From assembly GCA_026874595.1 (NCBI GenBank), contig CM049315.1, forward strand, positions 14,907,664 through 14,971,663: DNA of 64,000 nucleotides, given 5' to 3'. Origin of the DNA: Sipunculus nudus (Eukaryota > Annelida > Sipuncula > Golfingiida > Sipunculidae). A program made the position numbers and the translations under genes. Positions 60,521 through 64,000 of this stretch are shown here, in pieces (position 1 is the first letter of the stretch; the number at the start of each line of letters is the position of its first letter). Below the pieces are notes generated by a model that saw nothing but the letters and a program-made list of their open reading frames with translations, searched no databases and was not told the origin of the DNA.

Positions 60521-61799
60521 CATTTTTTTAAAAACTGACCTGAAATGGTTCACAGTCATTCTGAAGTATAACCAAACGCACAGAAACAAATAGAACTAAT
60601 CTCACTTAAAAACCAACACTATCGCCATCACTATCGCTGTAAGCCTAATCATCAAAAGGCTTTCATGTTCAGATATTCTGGGTTAGGGTCACCCATGATG
60701 TGGGTTAATGCAGTGTTCTTGTTGGCAATTTTAGTGCGAACACAAAATGAAATGTTGATTATTGAGCAATAATATTGTCCATAGGCTCGCAATTAAAACC
60801 TGAAAGCCGTCAGGATAAGTACTTAATTTTGATGAATGTGTCTTTAGCATAGTCACAGTAGAAAAATCGTACTTCATTCAGGACAAAACTTTCTTTTCTT
60901 CTCTAGGCGGCTATGAGTGCGAAAACTTTCATTTGTGATAAGTTTTATGACATCGTTCGGGGTTTAATTAATTGAGGATTTTCGAAAGAAGAAAAGGCAC
61001 TTAACATTAAGTGCAAGGAACAAACGCAACGCAAACGGTCCGGAAATAAATATTTCAAATCTGGTTTCCTGAATTATTAATCAATTATTTCAGTGAAGTC
61101 AAGATTATTTAGGAATTACGCTTAATTCTGCTGAAAAAAATATCGATTTAATCTCATTGGCGCGCTCGCTTAATGTGGCCCGACCACCTCGGAGAGTGAT
61201 TTATCACGGAGGAATTCAAAGTTAAAAATCCCTGGATAAGCTCTCGTAATTTTGATTCGGACAATAAATTCCCACTTTTCAAGTTTTCCTACTTTTGAAC
61301 TAATATTGATTTATTTACTTAATCCCAAAGAAATTTCGTCAAGCTAATTATATTTAATTGTTCCCGGCCCTGTGGCTTTTTTTGCTTGAAGGCCATTTTG
61401 TTGGGTCCTTGAAATGGCAACATTATGAGCGGGTATTATACAAAAATGGGGTCATGGATAATCAACATCTTGTCTAGTTGGACTCCCGTCAGACAATGCT
61501 TGCATGAATTTAAAAGTGCCATTGACGGTAGCTGACATCAAAAACACATTGAGGTTGATAATCTATGGTTTAAATGTGTTTTGCATAAGGATTGAGGGCA
61601 GCACCAGAGTTAGTCTTCAAGTACTAACTTATCAAGTTAGATGGAAATATTATGATGAAGTCAATATTTTAGTGGTACATATACCTGACTCATATATTCT
61701 ATAAATACTGGAAATTTACACAAAACATAATAACTGATATACACACCGGAGTATTGATAATGTTCTATTTAAAGGTTACTTTATATATTTTCATCTCGT
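60521..61799. other. Non-coding stretch
   Basis: A patch at about 61080-61215 is rich in TAAT/ATTA and contains gtgatttatcac, a perfect 12-bp palindrome with a Hox/Cdx-type TTTAT core. No exon is seen. Confidence 0.45.
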
Positions 61800-61977
61800 T
61801 GACTTGGGACTGGAGAGTCGAGGGGTAAACCGTTCGATTCGAGCCGGGTAAGGAACCTGGCTGAAGGTATATGATACTGGCACATATGATGATCAAATAG
61901 TAGAAGTCCATTGAGCAAGGTCCCTATATCTACATTCGCAGCCTATTTGCAAAAGGCATACAAACAATAAATACCTT
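61800..61977 (+). mobile_element. Decayed tRNA-related SINE
   Basis: A B-box-like cgttcgattcg (61831-61841) is preceded by the tRNA-like arm acttgggactggagagtc and followed by gagccgggtaaggaacctgg. The body continues through a gcaaggtccctatatctaca block to an A-rich end (aacaataaata) near 61977. The A box is not recognisable, suggesting 5' truncation or decay. I see no target duplication. It is a different family from the SINE at 14643. Confidence 0.45.
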
Positions 61978-64000
61978 CCATATTTATATCCTAAAATCCT
62001 AAGCTGATATTTGAACATTCTTCAACATGTTTAAATGTAACCAATTTATACTAGGATTTACACCAATCCATATAACCAGATCCCTCCCGTTCTGTCCACA
62101 CTTCCATGGATGGTAATGGTTTGAATAATCCACTGTATATAATTTCAAAACGACTGGTGCAGATTGCGGTCTGTTGATCGTCTTGATGTGAAATAGTATC
62201 AACTAAATAAATGCTACCTAGTACAAAAAAAACCTAGACCTCACCTGCTTTAAAAATTACAAAAATAAGGATTATTTTCGCATTTAATGAATTTTACCCA
62301 AAAATGCGTAAACATGGTACATCTATGAACCATTCGTTTCCCTACAGGCACAGAGCATCATATATAGAGTTCCCTTGGCTTTTAAAATTATGTGTTTACA
62401 TAAGGGATGTTTAAACTGAGACTTCATCGAAATACTAAATCATCGATATATAGGTATAACCATAGTAGACCAGCTGTTTAAATTTGTCTAGTCAGTTAAA
62501 ATTGGATCTCATTATGCATCCAATCGACTCAAATCGGCACTTTTAACAGCTCATTTTAATCAGTGTTTACTTGATGTAAGAAATGTGCTTCTGTTTTCCC
62601 AGCCTTTATGACTCGTTTATTGTTTTATACAAACCTTATATGTACAAAATTACCTGACACTACGAGAACATATTTAATATCATTGTAGACAACCTACAAT
62701 TCTGAATATTGGGGATACATATAGAAACAAAATACGGAATGAAACAATTTAGTCGACCTTTTATCAATCTGTTGACATTATGCCAGGTGAAAGGTTGATA
62801 TCGACATATGCTCTACTACCTTGCCCCAATAATGCTCAAGAGGCTTTTGATTACATCTTTGAAATAACATTTTTGCTTTGATGTGTTTTCCACTGATTCA
62901 CCGATTGCAGTCGAAACAACTGGACACATTATTAATATAACTGTATTAAAATCACTATAATTGCTCGTTTTGTGGGGGAAACCGTATAGCTAACACCCGT
63001 TAAATCATTAGATGTGTATATTATTATTCTTATAAGGTTTGTTTATAAATTGGTGATTTGTGAGTTTCGGCAACCTGAGGGCGTATTCAGGAGACTCTTT
63101 GCTCAACACAACAAGTTTGATACGCCCGTAACCTACGGGGATATACCATCTCAACTGGTTTCTTGTTGGTTTCATTCGCCTCTTGTAACACGGTATTCTT
63201 CTGGGAATATCAGCTGCACTGGCCTCTGTTTGGTTTTAGTTGCCTCTAGGTAACCCGCAGGGATGCGTCCCAGACTCCGTGGTTATCTGATGACCATTCC
63301 ACCGGTTTGGTCATTGAGGTCGGGGCCGGTCGCCTCCCATGGTGACCGCTAACTGAGTTAGGCCACTAATGGGTCTCTTCAGTCTGATAATCATATAAAG
63401 GCCGATCATCAGCTCAAGTAAATAGATCTTGCCCCAGGTGGCTGTGTCCTTTGACATATTACCTAAGCTAATACTAGTAGTTCACCCGACACACGCACAC
63501 ACACACGCGTAACTTTCCCCATACGGACATGCTGTATAGGCCTACTACAGGGCTTTCCATAAAATGTTGACTTTTGGGTCCGAAGCGTGTACGGGCAAAC
63601 AAAACCCAAGAAAATATTTTATATAGTTCATGTCAAAAGTGTTTTATGCCTTGGATCATCACTTATCAGTTACATGAATGGTCTTATAAACATGACCGTT
63701 CCCAAAACATGTGCCACTTCATCCCAGTTAATATATATGAGAGCTCAGCAGCCAGGCAGTATAGGACAGAGTGAGCTAAAGTCAGCTACCAAAATAATGC
63801 GATACATAGACAAAGTGATATCTTACGATTAAGTCATCCTTATCAATGACGGTAATAATGTTTCTGTTTCGCAGCGCCAGTAGAATTGAAACCCACCTTG
63901 TGCGAGTAAGGAATTCATAGCGGACAAAGCATATCTTTCTCCCAATAAAGTAAAACGGAAGTCAAACGGCAGGGGGTGTATTTTCACTGCAGAGACTTGA
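61978..64000. other. Non-coding stretch to the right edge
   Basis: AT-rich to about 63050, then GC-richer at 63060-63420. A short (CA)n with CG interruptions lies at 63489-63509. No exon or element is recognised. Confidence 0.5.

Overview
The window looks like nuclear DNA from a metazoan, most probably a marine mollusc or another lophotrochozoan. The evidence is indirect: AT-rich DNA, no operons or compact genes, a tRNA-derived SINE with a target-site duplication, solo LTRs, several families of small inverted-repeat DNA transposons, a Helitron-like end and many (TA)n microsatellites. No protein-coding gene can be supported. The longest open frame in 64 kb is 144 codons and matches no family I recognise. 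I read the window as a gene desert or the inside of a very long intron, about 64 kb without a convincing exon.

Layout. 0-10 kb: a 64-bp tandem array cut by the left edge; two solo LTRs in the same orientation (1917-2765 and 7590-8463); between them a 1479-bp PIF/Harbinger-like element with a TTA target duplication (4389-5867) and a small hAT-like element (7278-7567). 9.7-10.6 kb: a CCCGC-rich, probably hAT-related element. 14.6-15.0 kb: a complete tRNA-SINE with a 13-bp duplication. 18.9-19.3 kb: a Helitron-like 5' end. 19.76-20.32 kb: a TTAA-flanked MITE. 26.4-27.9 kb: an LTR fragment, a degenerate 70-bp array and a third full-length solo LTR. 32.7-33.4 kb: a nearly perfect 157-bp tandem duplication running into a polypurine tract. 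34.4-35.3 and 38.4-39.7 kb: two direct copies of an unnamed repeat with an internal period of about 336 bp. 40.25-40.68 and 53.6-54.0 kb: an inverted pair of another unnamed repeat, each copy with a conserved hairpin at one end. 42.2 and 61.8 kb: SINE relics. 43.15-43.31 kb: a 156-bp TTAA-flanked MITE. 48.1-48.4 kb: a possible relic of a Tc1-like transposase helix-turn-helix. 49.73-50.2 kb: a 22-bp minisatellite. 60.0-60.47 kb: a tandem array with an exact 48-bp period.

No gene-gene interaction can be described. What can be read is the history of insertions: several waves of non-autonomous elements, some nested or next to each other. Scattered GC-richer or homeodomain-site-rich patches (near 3.7, 18.4, 52.9, 55.6, 58.4 and 61.1 kb) could be regulatory DNA of a distant gene, but that is inference. 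The strongest observations are the complete Harbinger-like element with an internal TIR-like relic, the indel-free 48-bp array, the inverted repeat pair with its hairpin, and the two TTAA-flanked elements.
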